Positions 8,460 to 16,264 of a stretch of DNA of 64,000 bases are shown one piece after another. Made by a program: the position numbers and the translations under genes. The DNA comes from Chitinophagaceae bacterium. Lineage in GTDB: Bacteria; Bacteroidota; Bacteroidia; Chitinophagales; Chitinophagaceae. Each line of letters begins with the position of its first letter. Positions within the stretch are counted from its first letter, which is position 1. The stretch lies in NCBI GenBank assembly GCA_023251255.1, contig JAHEZD010000028.1, forward strand, positions 1 through 64,000, given 5' to 3'. A model generated the notes under the pieces. That model did not search any database, was not told where the DNA came from, and saw only the letters and a program-made list of their open reading frames with translations.

Positions 8460-9198
8460 GAACCAGGCCATAACAGCCGAGCAGCTCACCAAACGGTTCG
8501 GTGATTTCGTTGCAGTGGATGCCATTTCCTTTGAAGTGGCCAAGGGTGAGATATTCGGGTTCCTCGGGGCCAATGGTGCGGGCAAAACAACGGCCATGCG
8601 CATGCTTTGCGGCCTGTCGCTGCCCACATCGGGCAAGGCAACCGTAGCTGGCTTTGATGTGTTCAAGCAGAACGAGCAGATCAAGCAAAACATTGGTTAT
8701 ATGAGCCAGAAGTTCTCGCTGTACGAAGACCTTACCGTAAGGGAGAATATCCGTTTCTATGGCGGCATCTATGGAAAGAACAATGCCTTCATCAAGGAGA
8801 AGACGCTTTACCTGCTGGAGCACCTGCACCTGGAGAAGGAGGGCAATACACTGGTGCGGGAACTGCCATTGGGCTGGAAGCAGAAGCTGGCCTTCTCGGT
8901 AGCCATCTTCCATGAACCGGAAATCGTGTTCCTGGACGAGCCAACAGGTGGTGTGGACCCTGTGACACGTCGTGAATTCTGGAACATGATCTATGAGGCT
9001 GCGGAAAGGGGCATTACTGTATTCGTGACCACGCACTATATGGACGAGGCCGAGTACTGCAACCGTGTGTCCATCATGGTGGATGGCAGGATAGAGGCAC
9101 TGGACACGCCCAGCGGCCTGAAGAAAACATTCAATGCCAATAGTATGGACGATGTGTTTGTGCAGTTGGCCAGGAAGGCTCAGCGAACGGATGGGTAG
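8452..9198 (+). CDS. ABC transporter ATPase, second subunit (YbhF C-half-like)
   Basis: The protein has 248 residues. Walker A is GANGAGKTT, Walker B VFLDEPTGGVDP, and the switch His is present (TTHYMDEA). The signature motif is degenerate: LPLGWKQK (about residues 138-145) instead of LSGGQ. In a heterodimer each ATP site pairs Walker A/B and switch His of one subunit with the signature of the other. The missing His of the first subunit and the degenerate signature here therefore fall in the same composite site. That leaves one canonical and one degenerate site, as in known asymmetric ABC transporters. Confidence 0.92.
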   Translation: MHKNQAITAEQLTKRFGDFVAVDAISFEVAKGEIFGFLGANGAGKTTAMRMLCGLSLPTSGKATVAGFDVFKQNEQIKQNIGYMSQKFSLYEDLTVRENIRFYGGIYGKNNAFIKEKTLYLLEHLHLEKEGNTLVRELPLGWKQKLAFSVAIFHEPEIVFLDEPTGGVDPVTRREFWNMIYEAAERGITVFVTTHYMDEAEYCNRVSIMVDGRIEALDTPSGLKKTFNANSMDDVFVQLARKAQRTDG

Positions 9199-9521
9199 AT
9201 ACGCATTGAATGAGTTTGCCTTTGGCAAACAGGTTACTGGAACCATTTGCAAGCAAATGGTTTTATAGACTACCACCAAGGCACCAAGACACAAAGGAAA
9301 AAACGAAGTTTTTTTAAAGCTTAGTGCCTTGGTGCCTTAGTGGTAAAACAATCATTGTTCTGCGCTTGTTTGCTTCGCAAACATGATAACTTGACTGGTA
9401 AAATAAATTCGTTTAATCACCAATATAAAATGAAGAGATGAAACGGGCATGGTCAAGGATTATCACTAAACTAGTATGACCATGCGAATTCCATCTGGCC
9501 GAAGACAATAAAGATATTCAG
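9199..9521. other. Intergenic region with several hairpins inside the export operon
   Basis: This 323-bp gap holds three inverted repeats: GTTTGCC/GGCAAAC at 9214-9230; AACCATTTGC-AA-GCAAATGGTT at 9241-9262 (perfect 10-bp arms, followed by TTATA); and the larger repeat at 9271-9345. No gene is seen. The hairpins could lower read-through into the permease genes or protect the upstream mRNA end. Confidence 0.6.
9271..9345. repeat. Dispersed inverted repeat, copy 2 (CCAAGACACAAAGG family)
   Basis: The left arm 9271-9295 (TACCACCAAGGCACCAAGAC...) and right arm 9321-9345 are inverted copies with about four mismatches over 25 bp. The interior (9284-9318) matches the repeat at 895-928 in opposite orientation. 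It has no coding capacity and looks like a palindromic intergenic element. Confidence 0.65.
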
Positions 9522-10628
9522 ATGAAACAGTTCCTCAGTTTTGTAAAGAAGGAGTTCTACCATATCTGGCGCGACAGGCGCACCATGTTCATCCTATTGG
9601 GCATGCCCATTATACAGATCATCATATTCGGTTTTGCCCTGACCAACGAGGTAAAGGATTCAAAGTTCGCCGTACTGGACCAAGCGAAGGATGCCTCTTC
9701 TGCCTCCTTGGTACAGCAGTTGAATGCCAGCAATTACTTTGACCTGCAAACAAACCTCCGCTCCTACAGCGATATCGAAAGCGCGTTCAGGAAGGGCCAT
9801 ATCAAACTGGCCGTAGTGATACCGGCCAACTTTGCTAGCGACCTTGAGCATTTCAACAAGGCACAGGTACAGTTGGTGGCAGATGCCACTGACCCCAATG
9901 TGGCAAGCACCCTGACCAACTATGCAACGGCCGTGATCATGGATTACCAGGACAGGCTATTGCAGGACCGCAAGCTGCCCTATACCATTGAAACGCAGAC
10001 AAGGATGCTGTACAACCCGCAATTGAAAGGGGCCTACAATTTTGTTCCGGGTGTTATGGCCATGGTACTGCTGCTGGTGTGTACCATGATGACCGCTATC
10101 ACCATTGTCAAGGAAAAGGAACTGGGTACCATGGAGGTGATGCTCGTATCACCCCTGCAACCATTGAAGATTGTACTGGCCAAAGCAGTGCCCTACTTAT
10201 TGCTCTCCATGGTAAACATTGCCAGCATCCTGCTATTGAGCGTATTTGTACTGGATGTGCCCATCAATGGCAGCCTCCCCTTATTGGTAGGGGAAAGCAT
10301 ACTCTTTACGCTGGTGTCGTTATCACTGGGCCTGCTCATCTCTGCTGGTTCCGGTTCCCAGCAAACAGCTATGTTCATTTCCCTGGTCGGCATGTTCCTG
10401 CCAACAGTCATGTTCAGTGGCTTCATGTTCCCCATAGAGAACATGCCAAAGCCATTGCAGGTCATCAGCAATGTGGTACCGGCCAAATGGTTCTTCATCA
10501 TTGTACGCTCGGTGATGATCAAGGGAGTGGGCCTTGCATCGGTATGGAAGGAAACGCTGGTACTGGTGGGCATGTTGCTGTTCTTCCTTACCATGGCCAT
10601 TAAGAACTTCAAAATAAGATTGGCATGA
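9522..10628 (+). CDS. ABC-2 type permease, first subunit (YbhS/YbhR-like)
   Basis: The protein has 368 residues. It has one N-terminal membrane helix (about 25-45), a large extracytoplasmic loop (45-175), and five helices in the C-terminal half (about 178-360). This is the ABC-2 export permease topology of the YbhS/YbhR/YhiH type. The coupling-helix region reads IVKEKELGTMEVMLVSPL (about 195-212). It ends 4 bp inside the next permease gene (ATGA overlap). The two permeases would form the inner-membrane channel driven by the two ATPases. Confidence 0.92.
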   Translation: MKQFLSFVKKEFYHIWRDRRTMFILLGMPIIQIIIFGFALTNEVKDSKFAVLDQAKDASSASLVQQLNASNYFDLQTNLRSYSDIESAFRKGHIKLAVVIPANFASDLEHFNKAQVQLVADATDPNVASTLTNYATAVIMDYQDRLLQDRKLPYTIETQTRMLYNPQLKGAYNFVPGVMAMVLLLVCTMMTAITIVKEKELGTMEVMLVSPLQPLKIVLAKAVPYLLLSMVNIASILLLSVFVLDVPINGSLPLLVGESILFTLVSLSLGLLISAGSGSQQTAMFISLVGMFLPTVMFSGFMFPIENMPKPLQVISNVVPAKWFFIIVRSVMIKGVGLASVWKETLVLVGMLLFFLTMAIKNFKIRLA

Positions 10629-11743
10629 GAATACTTTATTTCATCTTGCAGAAAGAGTTCCGGCAAATACTGCGCGACCCTTCCATCATGCGTATCATAT
10701 TCCTATTGCCAGTAGTACAATTGATTGTGCTGCCCATGGCTGCAGACTATGAAATGAAGAACATCCAGTTGTCCGTTACCGATCATGACCACTCCAGCTA
10801 TTCAAGGAAACTGGTAGACAAGATTACGGCATCTGGTTATTTCAAACTGGTATCCTATGATGGGGCCTTTGCCCAATCCATGCACCAAGTGGAACTGGAC
10901 AAGGCCGACCTGATCCTTGAAATCCCGGCCCAATTTGAAAAGGAGCTGGTGAAGGAAGACAAGGCATCCCTTTTTGTGGCGGTCAATGCCATCAACGGTG
11001 TGAAGGGGAACCTGGGCGGGGCCTACCTTACCACTATCATCCGCAGTTTCAACAACGATATCAGGACCGAATGGATACAGTTTCCCCGTTTCAGTCCCGA
11101 GCCTACCATAGAAGTCGCTTCTTCCAATTGGTTCAACCCCCATATGAACTACAAGCTCTTTATGGTGCCGGGCATACTGGTACTGCTGCTCACCATGATC
11201 GGTACCAACCTTACCGCCATCAATATTGTACGGGAAAAGGAAATAGGCACCATTGAACAGATCAATGTTACGCCCATCAAGAAATACCAGTTCATTCTCG
11301 GCAAGTTGATCCCCTTCTGGATACTGGGCATGGTGGTCATGACCTTGGGGCTATTGGTAGCAAGGCTGGTATATGGCATCATCCCTACGGGCAGTTTCCT
11401 CACCATCTATGTGTTTGCGGCAGTGTACCTGCTGGCGGTGCTGGGCCTGGGCCTATTGGTATCCACTTACTCTGCCACGCAGCAGCAGGCCATGCTGGTA
11501 TCCTTCTTCATCATGATGATCTTCATACTCATGGGTGGCCTCTATACTTCCATAGACAGTATGCCCGAGTGGGCCAAATGGATCACGAGGTTCAATCCCG
11601 TTTCCTATTTCATAGAAGTGATGCGTATGGTGGTACTGAAGGGCAGCACACTGGCAGACATCAAGCAGCAATTACTGATCATTTCCGGCTTTGCAGTGGT
11701 ACTGAATGCATGGGCAGTGTACAGTTATAAAAAAAGGCAGTAG
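10625..11743 (+). CDS. ABC-2 type permease, second subunit (YbhR-like)
   Basis: The protein has 372 residues with the same topology as its neighbour: a helix at about 20-42, an extracytoplasmic loop to about 175, then five C-terminal helices. The conserved stretch IVREKEIGTIEQINVTPI (about 202-219) corresponds to the coupling helix. It starts within the ATGA overlap with the upstream permease and is the last gene of the export operon. Sequence divergence from the neighbour indicates a heterodimeric pair rather than a recent duplication. Confidence 0.92.
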   Translation: MRILYFILQKEFRQILRDPSIMRIIFLLPVVQLIVLPMAADYEMKNIQLSVTDHDHSSYSRKLVDKITASGYFKLVSYDGAFAQSMHQVELDKADLILEIPAQFEKELVKEDKASLFVAVNAINGVKGNLGGAYLTTIIRSFNNDIRTEWIQFPRFSPEPTIEVASSNWFNPHMNYKLFMVPGILVLLLTMIGTNLTAINIVREKEIGTIEQINVTPIKKYQFILGKLIPFWILGMVVMTLGLLVARLVYGIIPTGSFLTIYVFAAVYLLAVLGLGLLVSTYSATQQQAMLVSFFIMMIFILMGGLYTSIDSMPEWAKWITRFNPVSYFIEVMRMVVLKGSTLADIKQQLLIISGFAVVLNAWAVYSYKKRQ

Positions 11744-12173
11744 GCAGTAGTGAGGAGGCAGTAGAAAAAAGAAAGTGGGGAGAAGGAAGTTAATTGGTTA
11801 ATTGGTGGGGGAAGGAGAAGATTCCTGATTTAGGATTTGGGATTTCTGATTTTGGGTGGAGTAGGGATGTGTATGGGTGATATATGGGTCATGTATGCTT
11901 CATGTATGGGACATATATGGGAGATCTATAGGAGAAGCAACCGTACCGAGGGTAATTAGTGCTGAGGAACAGGGAGGAAGTAGACGGAAAGAGCTGTAAG
12001 GCGAAAGTTCGAGCGTTTGGTTAACCCCGACCATGACTGCAATAATGGCAGTTTTTATTCCGTAGATACTGTCTTTCCCATGAAAAATGTTAAATAGCGG
12101 CTACCCCATTGATCCCTGCCAGGATCTATTTCCCTGACTAAAAACGCATCCATAAAAACGCAACCAAGTCAGG
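11744..12173. other. Intergenic region after the export operon
   Basis: No gene is seen. Purine-rich sequence is followed by tandem-like TATGGG words (11876-11932). A weak terminator-like hairpin (ACTGC/GCAGT then TTTTA) lies at 12036-12056. Two direct copies of AAAAACGCA (about 12139-12161) sit just before the TTGTAAC array. Confidence 0.5.
12036..12056 (+). terminator. Weak terminator candidate after the export operon
   Basis: A 5-bp stem ACTGC/GCAGT with a 7-base loop is followed by a run of T. It lies 290 bp after the last permease stop. The short stem makes the call tentative. Confidence 0.3.
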
Positions 12174-12267
12174 TGTTACACATTTACTTGTTACCATTTA
12201 TTTTGTAACATTTATTTTGTAACACGTTGGTTGTTACAATTTCAATCCCTAATTATTTTTTGTAACA
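12174..12267. repeat. TTGTAAC/GTTACA repeat array, left copy
   Basis: Six GTTAC or GTAAC words (mostly TGTTACA/TGTAACA) lie in mixed orientation within 94 bp, 33 bp beyond the recombinase stop codon. A homologous array lies at 40288-40380 in the same orientation. The 18-mer TACACATTTACTTGTTAC is identical in both (12177-12194 and 40290-40307). The array may be an attachment region for the adjacent recombinase or a protein-binding array. There are no CRISPR-like unique spacers. Confidence 0.6.
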
Positions 12268-12299
12268 TAGTTTTCGGCTGCCTTTTTTGTACAACGGGT

Positions 12300-13385
12300 T
12301 TATGCGCCGGCAAGGGACTTTTGGCTGCTTGGAACCATGCCCAATTGGTCAAATACTTTGTCCACTTCATGGTCAAGGTAAGACTGTACCAGGTTTACAT
12401 ATCGGTAAAAAGCCTTGCTATTGGCAGCATGGCCCGAAATCTTCTTGACAATATGCTCTGCCATGCCCAGCATGAGCATGGTGGTGATTGCCGTTCTGCG
12501 CATGGTATGGGAGGAGAGCAGGTCGCAGAAGCGGTGCCTTTTCTTGGTGGCCTCGTTTATCTGCGGGGTGTGCTTGCCCCGGCGGCTGCGGCTCTTGCCC
12601 AGTTCCTGTGTCCAGCCAGCCAGTTCTGCCAATCTTTTGACGTTCTTGTTGAACTGGTTCTTGGATATGGGCGGAAAGATGGTTTTCCTAGTCCTAGCGG
12701 TTTTCCTGAACTTGTCTATGATGGCCACGGCATAGCCGGGCAGTTTGATGCGGATAGGTGTATCTGTCTTGATGGTCCTGATGGAGAGGTAATAGCCCGT
12801 TCCCACCGCTTCGATATCCGTGAACCGCAGGGCAAAGAGGTCGGAACTGCGGAGGGCCACTGTACAGCCAAACACGAAGAGGTCCTTGGTATTCTGCAGG
12901 GATGGAGTGAGGCTTTCCTCAAAAGGCTGGTTGTAGATGAGGAACTGCAACTGCTCGGGCAATAGGGTAATGATGGGCACATCTTCCTTGCATACGTAGA
13001 AGCTTTTGTAGAAGTCGCCCACTTTCATGAGTTTGTCGCGGTGCAGGTAATTGAAGAACACACGGATTACCTTGATCACGTTGCCCACATAGTTATCGTA
13101 ACAGCCTTTTTGCTGGTAGAGGAACTGGGTAAACTGCAGGTAGAACTTTTTCCAGTAATTGCGCTCGGCAGTGAGGAGTTTCTGGTTGGTGCCCGTGATG
13201 ATTTTAATGCGGAGTGGATTGCTATTGCTCTGCTCAAATTCCTTCAGGTGCTGGAGCACATACACATAATTGTCAATGGTCTGGGTCCTGATCTTGCGGC
13301 CATCTGGTTTTAGGCGTTTGCCTTTGTAGCTGTCCTTGATGAACTGTTCAAATAGCGTGATAAAGGGGTGGTCCTTTGCAGTCAT
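12300..13385 (-). CDS. Tyrosine recombinase/integrase
   Basis: The protein has 361 residues. The N-terminal half (about 1-140) is a SAM-like core-binding domain. The catalytic domain follows, with the first Arg in VALRSSDLFALRF, the beta-hairpin Lys in IRTIKTDTPIRIKLP, the box HTMRRT, the following GH (SGHAANSKAF), and the nucleophile Tyr in FYRYV. All catalytic positions appear intact, so the enzyme should be active. It reads away from the inverted-repeat Rhs cassette: its ATG is 115 bp from the repeat at 13500, and its stop is 33 bp from the TTGTAAC array. Candidate roles are inversion of the Rhs tip cassette or integration/excision of the surrounding block. Sequence alone does not decide between these. 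Confidence 0.93.
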   Translation of the reverse strand: MTAKDHPFITLFEQFIKDSYKGKRLKPDGRKIRTQTIDNYVYVLQHLKEFEQSNSNPLRIKIITGTNQKLLTAERNYWKKFYLQFTQFLYQQKGCYDNYVGNVIKVIRVFFNYLHRDKLMKVGDFYKSFYVCKEDVPIITLLPEQLQFLIYNQPFEESLTPSLQNTKDLFVFGCTVALRSSDLFALRFTDIEAVGTGYYLSIRTIKTDTPIRIKLPGYAVAIIDKFRKTARTRKTIFPPISKNQFNKNVKRLAELAGWTQELGKSRSRRGKHTPQINEATKKRHRFCDLLSSHTMRRTAITTMLMLGMAEHIVKKISGHAANSKAFYRYVNLVQSYLDHEVDKVFDQLGMVPSSQKSLAGA

Positions 13386-13415
13386 TGATTGGTATATTTT
13401 GGTTCCCCAATATCT

Positions 13416-13436
13416 GCTTTTTTATGGTAAAAAAGC
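13416..13436. promoter_or_regulatory. Palindrome between recombinase and Rhs cassette
   Basis: GCTTTTTTA-TGG-TAAAAAAGC is a perfect 9-bp-arm inverted repeat lying 31 bp upstream of the recombinase ATG. It could be a recombinase or regulator binding site, or a terminator separating the recombinase from the silent cassette. There is no direct evidence for any of these. Confidence 0.4.
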
Positions 13437-13499
13437 TATATTTTCACTATTTACCAGTTCTTTGAGAAACAATGGCCATGGGGCTTTGCCAAAATAAGG

Positions 13500-13799
13500 T
13501 TACTATCCGTTCGGTATGCTCATGCCCGAGCGCCACGGCTACAAGGTGGACGGCGGCTGGGCCAGTGGCAGCGACAATGTCAACGGCAACAATGTGCCCC
13601 AGCAGCTCACCATTGACCACCGCGACGGTGACCACCCGGCCGAGTACAAAGCAAGCAGCTTCGTGGATCTTGTTACCGGCTTTGCCAGCGGCAGTGGTGA
13701 CACTTTCCTGGCGTACATTGCCAATGGGTCCAATACCACCGCCGGCAACACGGGTGGTAGTGGCGGCGAGTACAATGTGTACAGGTACGGGTTCAATGG
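13500..13799 (+). repeat. 300-bp inverted repeat, copy A (Rhs core segment)
   Basis: This is identical, as far as a by-eye base comparison goes, to the reverse complement of 17147-17446. Identity begins at TTACTATCCGTTCGG and stops at GGTTCAATGG, where the two copies diverge. It encodes the Rhs core segment YYPFGMLMPERHGYKVDGG through YNVYRYGFNG. The segment is clearly GC-richer than the AT-rich tips beside it. The two copies face each other, so recombination between them would invert about 3.9 kb. Confidence 0.9.
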
Positions 13800-14811
13800 A
13801 AAGGAGAACGATGATGAGGTGAAGGGGGAAGGGAACGAGCAGGACTATGGCATGAGGATCTATGATACGAGGTTGGGGAGGTTCTTAAGCGTAGATCCAA
13901 TGTATAGAAAATATCCAGAATTGACTCCCTATCAATTTGCAGGAAATACACCAATTCAAGCTATAGATGTGGATGGATTAGAACCTAAAACACACTATCA
14001 GAATTACCAATTTAGTCAGCGATATAAATTATGGAAGAATTTCTATGAAGTAAATAATAACATACAAAGTGATTGGAGTGTTTTATTTATGACAGATGAT
14101 GATAAGAAAGAGTATTGGGTTAGATTTGCTACTGTTGGTGGGCATCCTTTAGATCAATATACTATATGGCAATGGGCACCAGCTGATGCAAAAACATCAA
14201 CAGCTTTTAAAGACTTTGACCCAACGGGATACAGCGGAGAAACGGCTAGAGATGTTTGTAAATCCATGAAAGGAGCAGATATTGCTCTTTTGAAAATTTT
14301 CGCAGGAGCTTTAGCCGCACCATTTGTTATTGAAGCTGGAGTAGTCGGAGCAGCAGAATTGGGTACTGAAATGTTAACAACTAAACTAGGAGCGGCAGCA
14401 GCCGATTTTATAGTTCAAACTGTACAAAATAAAGGCAATGTTAGAAAGAACAATATTACTGGAACACTATCTGCATTGATTTTTTCATCTCCATTAATGG
14501 GGTCGGCAGTAGCATCTGCTGGAGAATTTTCTTTAGATGAAAAATTCAATAAATCAATTTTTGAAGGAAAAAAAGTAGAAGAGTTTGGATTAGAAACATT
14601 GTTTGGTTTTATAGGAGGGCAATTCGGTGACAAAACTACAAAAGCATTTATCAAGGAGGGAAAAATCACAAATCTTGGCGCCCAATTTCTTTCTAGTCTT
14701 TATATGAATTTAGTTGGAACTGCCACAGGAACAGTAGCTACCGAAAAAGCCAAAGAAAAGGCGGAAGACAAAAAAGAAAATAAAAAAGAAGACAAAGCCA
14801 CAAATGATTAG
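13516..14811 (+). CDS. Orphan Rhs C-terminal tip cassette (silent alternative toxin)
   Basis: The frame is open for 431 codons from the first ATG, which lies inside the repeat. An in-frame TAA at 13495 closes it upstream, and no promoter or signal peptide is evident. It is therefore best read as a 3' cassette lacking its N-terminal Rhs body. After the shared 100 residues comes the Rhs-associated core end (YDTRLGRFLSVDPMYRKYP, then a DVDG terminus), followed by about 280 residues of unique tip. The tip has a hydrophobic Ala/Gly-rich segment (about residues 255-300) and a Lys/Glu-rich end. No known toxin fold is recognised; a membrane-acting tip is a guess. An overlapping small gene downstream is the likely immunity partner. 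Confidence 0.75.
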   Translation: MLMPERHGYKVDGGWASGSDNVNGNNVPQQLTIDHRDGDHPAEYKASSFVDLVTGFASGSGDTFLAYIANGSNTTAGNTGGSGGEYNVYRYGFNGKENDDEVKGEGNEQDYGMRIYDTRLGRFLSVDPMYRKYPELTPYQFAGNTPIQAIDVDGLEPKTHYQNYQFSQRYKLWKNFYEVNNNIQSDWSVLFMTDDDKKEYWVRFATVGGHPLDQYTIWQWAPADAKTSTAFKDFDPTGYSGETARDVCKSMKGADIALLKIFAGALAAPFVIEAGVVGAAELGTEMLTTKLGAAAADFIVQTVQNKGNVRKNNITGTLSALIFSSPLMGSAVASAGEFSLDEKFNKSIFEGKKVEEFGLETLFGFIGGQFGDKTTKAFIKEGKITNLGAQFLSSLYMNLVGTATGTVATEKAKEKAEDKKENKKEDKATND

Positions 14812-15190
14812 CCTGAATAGAAAAATAGTACCAAAAATTGTCGGGGCAATAGTGATTTTATTTATATTATATGCAATAGCTTCATCTTTTGATAGATCTT
14901 CCGAGCTAAAAAATTATGGCGTTCTAACTTTTGCAAAACTTACATCAACCGAAGATGGTTATCGAGGCAAAATCTTATATTTTGAATTAGACCATGATGG
15001 ACACGTATATAAAATGAATGACCTTTTAGGCCTAAATTCCAATAGACTAATTGACAGTTTTTATAGAATTGGACTTCCCGTAATTTATTCAACTAAAAAT
15101 CCCTTAACTAGGCAAGTATTAATATCTAAAGAAAATTTCAGGAGTTTTAACATTAAAGTGCCTTCACAATTTGATTTTTTGCCAGATTAA
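14804..15190 (+). CDS. Putative immunity protein for the orphan tip
   Basis: The protein has 128 residues, starting 8 bp inside the 3' end of the orphan tip (overlap around ATGATTAG). It has one N-terminal membrane helix (about 10-28: VPKIVGAIVILFILYAIASS) followed by a soluble domain of about 100 residues, predicted periplasmic. Direct overlap with a polymorphic-toxin tip, small size and AT-rich composition matching the tip are the usual marks of an immunity gene. No family is recognised. Confidence 0.6.
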   Translation: MISLNRKIVPKIVGAIVILFILYAIASSFDRSSELKNYGVLTFAKLTSTEDGYRGKILYFELDHDGHVYKMNDLLGLNSNRLIDSFYRIGLPVIYSTKNPLTRQVLISKENFRSFNIKVPSQFDFLPD

Positions 15191-15593
15191 ATTTTTTGTC
15201 GGTGAAATGTTATTTACTATAAATCGCATATCAATCATTCTCATTTTTTTTAAATAATAGCATGTTTCTTGTCATGTTGGATTTTTAAAAATAGCAAGTT
15301 TGAAAAGGCAGTATCTAATATGCTAAAATTAGTTTAATATGGCATTTTAAAATATTTTATAAACCCCGGTATCTAGTATGCATTTTCATTTCGGATTTCT
15401 CGCCTTTGTTGGTATTTCTGCCTCAAAAGCCTTATTAATGAACGACTGCCCTTGTTGTGTTTTTTGACCAACAAGTTTTCAGGAAAGTAACCCTAAATTC
15501 CGCAAGGAATTTAGGGTTGGTGCCAAGGACAGGTAGTACTAAATATGGGAACGCAATTCATTGGGCATTGATTTATGGAGCATTCTCGTACTA
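15191..15593. other. AT-rich spacer between the two tip modules
   Basis: No gene is seen. AT-rich sequence precedes a strong hairpin at 15489-15518. It resembles the decayed ends of earlier insertions. Confidence 0.5.
15489..15518. repeat. Perfect hairpin with GCAA tetraloop (REP-like)
   Basis: AACCCTAAATTCC-GCAA-GGAATTTAGGGTT has 13 perfectly paired bases closed by a GNRA-type loop. No T-run follows, so it is not an ordinary terminator. A remnant of a REP-associated (Y1) transposase lies 76 bp downstream. Such transposases mobilise hairpin sequences of this type. Confidence 0.55.
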
Positions 15594-15662
15594 CTGCAAA
15601 AGTTGAACTACATTCACCAAAACCCTGTGAGGGCTGGGAAAAGAGTACAAAAAAGGTGTTAG
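15594..15662 (+). pseudogene. Remnant of a Y1/REP-associated transposase C-terminus
   Basis: A 22-codon fragment translates as LQKLNYIHQNPVRAGKRVQK and ends in TAG. The YIHxNPVxAG motif is the hallmark C-terminal segment of transposases of the IS200-like Y1 (REP-associated) family. No upstream part remains in frame, so this is a scar. It implies transposase activity between the two Rhs tip modules in the past. Confidence 0.6.
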
Positions 15663-15789
15663 TTTATTAATAGGTTTTTTGGTAGGCACACAAACAAAGG
15701 CCAACTATGTAGAAGGGATGCCAACCGGCTTCATAAAATTTGATGACTTAATTAATCATAAATCCGAAGGATACACATACACTTTATAA
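15631..15789 (+). pseudogene. Unidentified coding-like fragment
   Basis: This frame, open from after a TGA at 15628 to the TAA at 15787-15789, gives about 52 codons. It ends FLVGTQTKANYVEGMPTGF followed by IKFDDLINHKSEG. Composition looks protein-like, but it has no convincing start. It may be the leftover 3' end of an earlier tip or immunity gene. Confidence 0.25.
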
Positions 15790-15799
15790 TGGGTAAACA

Positions 15800-16264
15800 T
15801 TAAGTAAAATATACAATATCTAATACCAACCATATAATCGACAAAAAAAAACCTAACTGATTAATTCTTTTATATTTTGAAATATCTATTTTAGGATAAG
15901 AAAAAATGATTTTATATGTCATACATGAATAGATAAGTACGAAAGCAAAAACTATATTTTCAATTATTTTAAAGGCAAATACAAACGAAATAAAAAATAA
16001 AAGCACTAAACAACTAAATAAAAGCATTTTATACTTTTTGTCAACATTATAAAGTAAAGACAAAACTGAATAAAACAAGAAGCAATGGATAACATAATTA
16101 AGACTCAACTCTAGTGCCACATATCCCATGGTAACCCCACTTTCCCAAGCAAGCCATTTAATAGTTTTTGGAATAAAATATACCAGATTTACTATCAAAA
16201 TGCCAATTGGGAAAAAGAACATCGTTATATTTTCAACTTCATTATTGTACCTGCTTCTCATCAA
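15800..16264 (-). CDS. Putative membrane immunity protein for the Rhs tip
   Basis: The protein has 154 residues, almost entirely hydrophobic, with about four or five membrane helices (for example near 13-32, 45-70, 80-100, 102-120 and 136-152). Its start overlaps the Rhs stop by 4 bp, so the two are translationally coupled. It is the last gene of the minus-strand Rhs operon. Position, coupling and small size point to an immunity role against the lipase-like tip. A membrane protein would suit a tip that attacks lipids or acts at the inner membrane. No family is recognised. Confidence 0.6.
   Translation of the reverse strand: MMRSRYNNEVENITMFFFPIGILIVNLVYFIPKTIKWLAWESGVTMGYVALELSLNYVIHCFLFYSVLSLLYNVDKKYKMLLFSCLVLLFFISFVFAFKIIENIVFAFVLIYSCMTYKIIFSYPKIDISKYKRINQLGFFLSIIWLVLDIVYFT

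Noticed and set aside
12174-12267. Repeat array considered as a CRISPR array
   Set aside because: The repeated word is only 7 bp, occurs in both orientations, spacers are 6-25 bp, and no cas genes are present.
12231-12965. 244-codon plus-strand frame opposite the recombinase
   Set aside because: It is the antisense of a gene with a complete set of recombinase motifs; its own translation is unrecognisable.
13516-14811. Orphan tip considered as a simple dead pseudogene
   Set aside because: The frame is open over 431 codons, the repeat is intact and in the matching frame, and a coupled small gene follows. A preserved silent cassette explains these better, although expression from its own start cannot be excluded.
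15800-16264. Membrane protein after the Rhs gene considered as a holin or transporter subunit
   Set aside because: The 4-bp overlap with the toxin stop and lack of any family motif favour an immunity role; a holin would not usually be coupled in this way.
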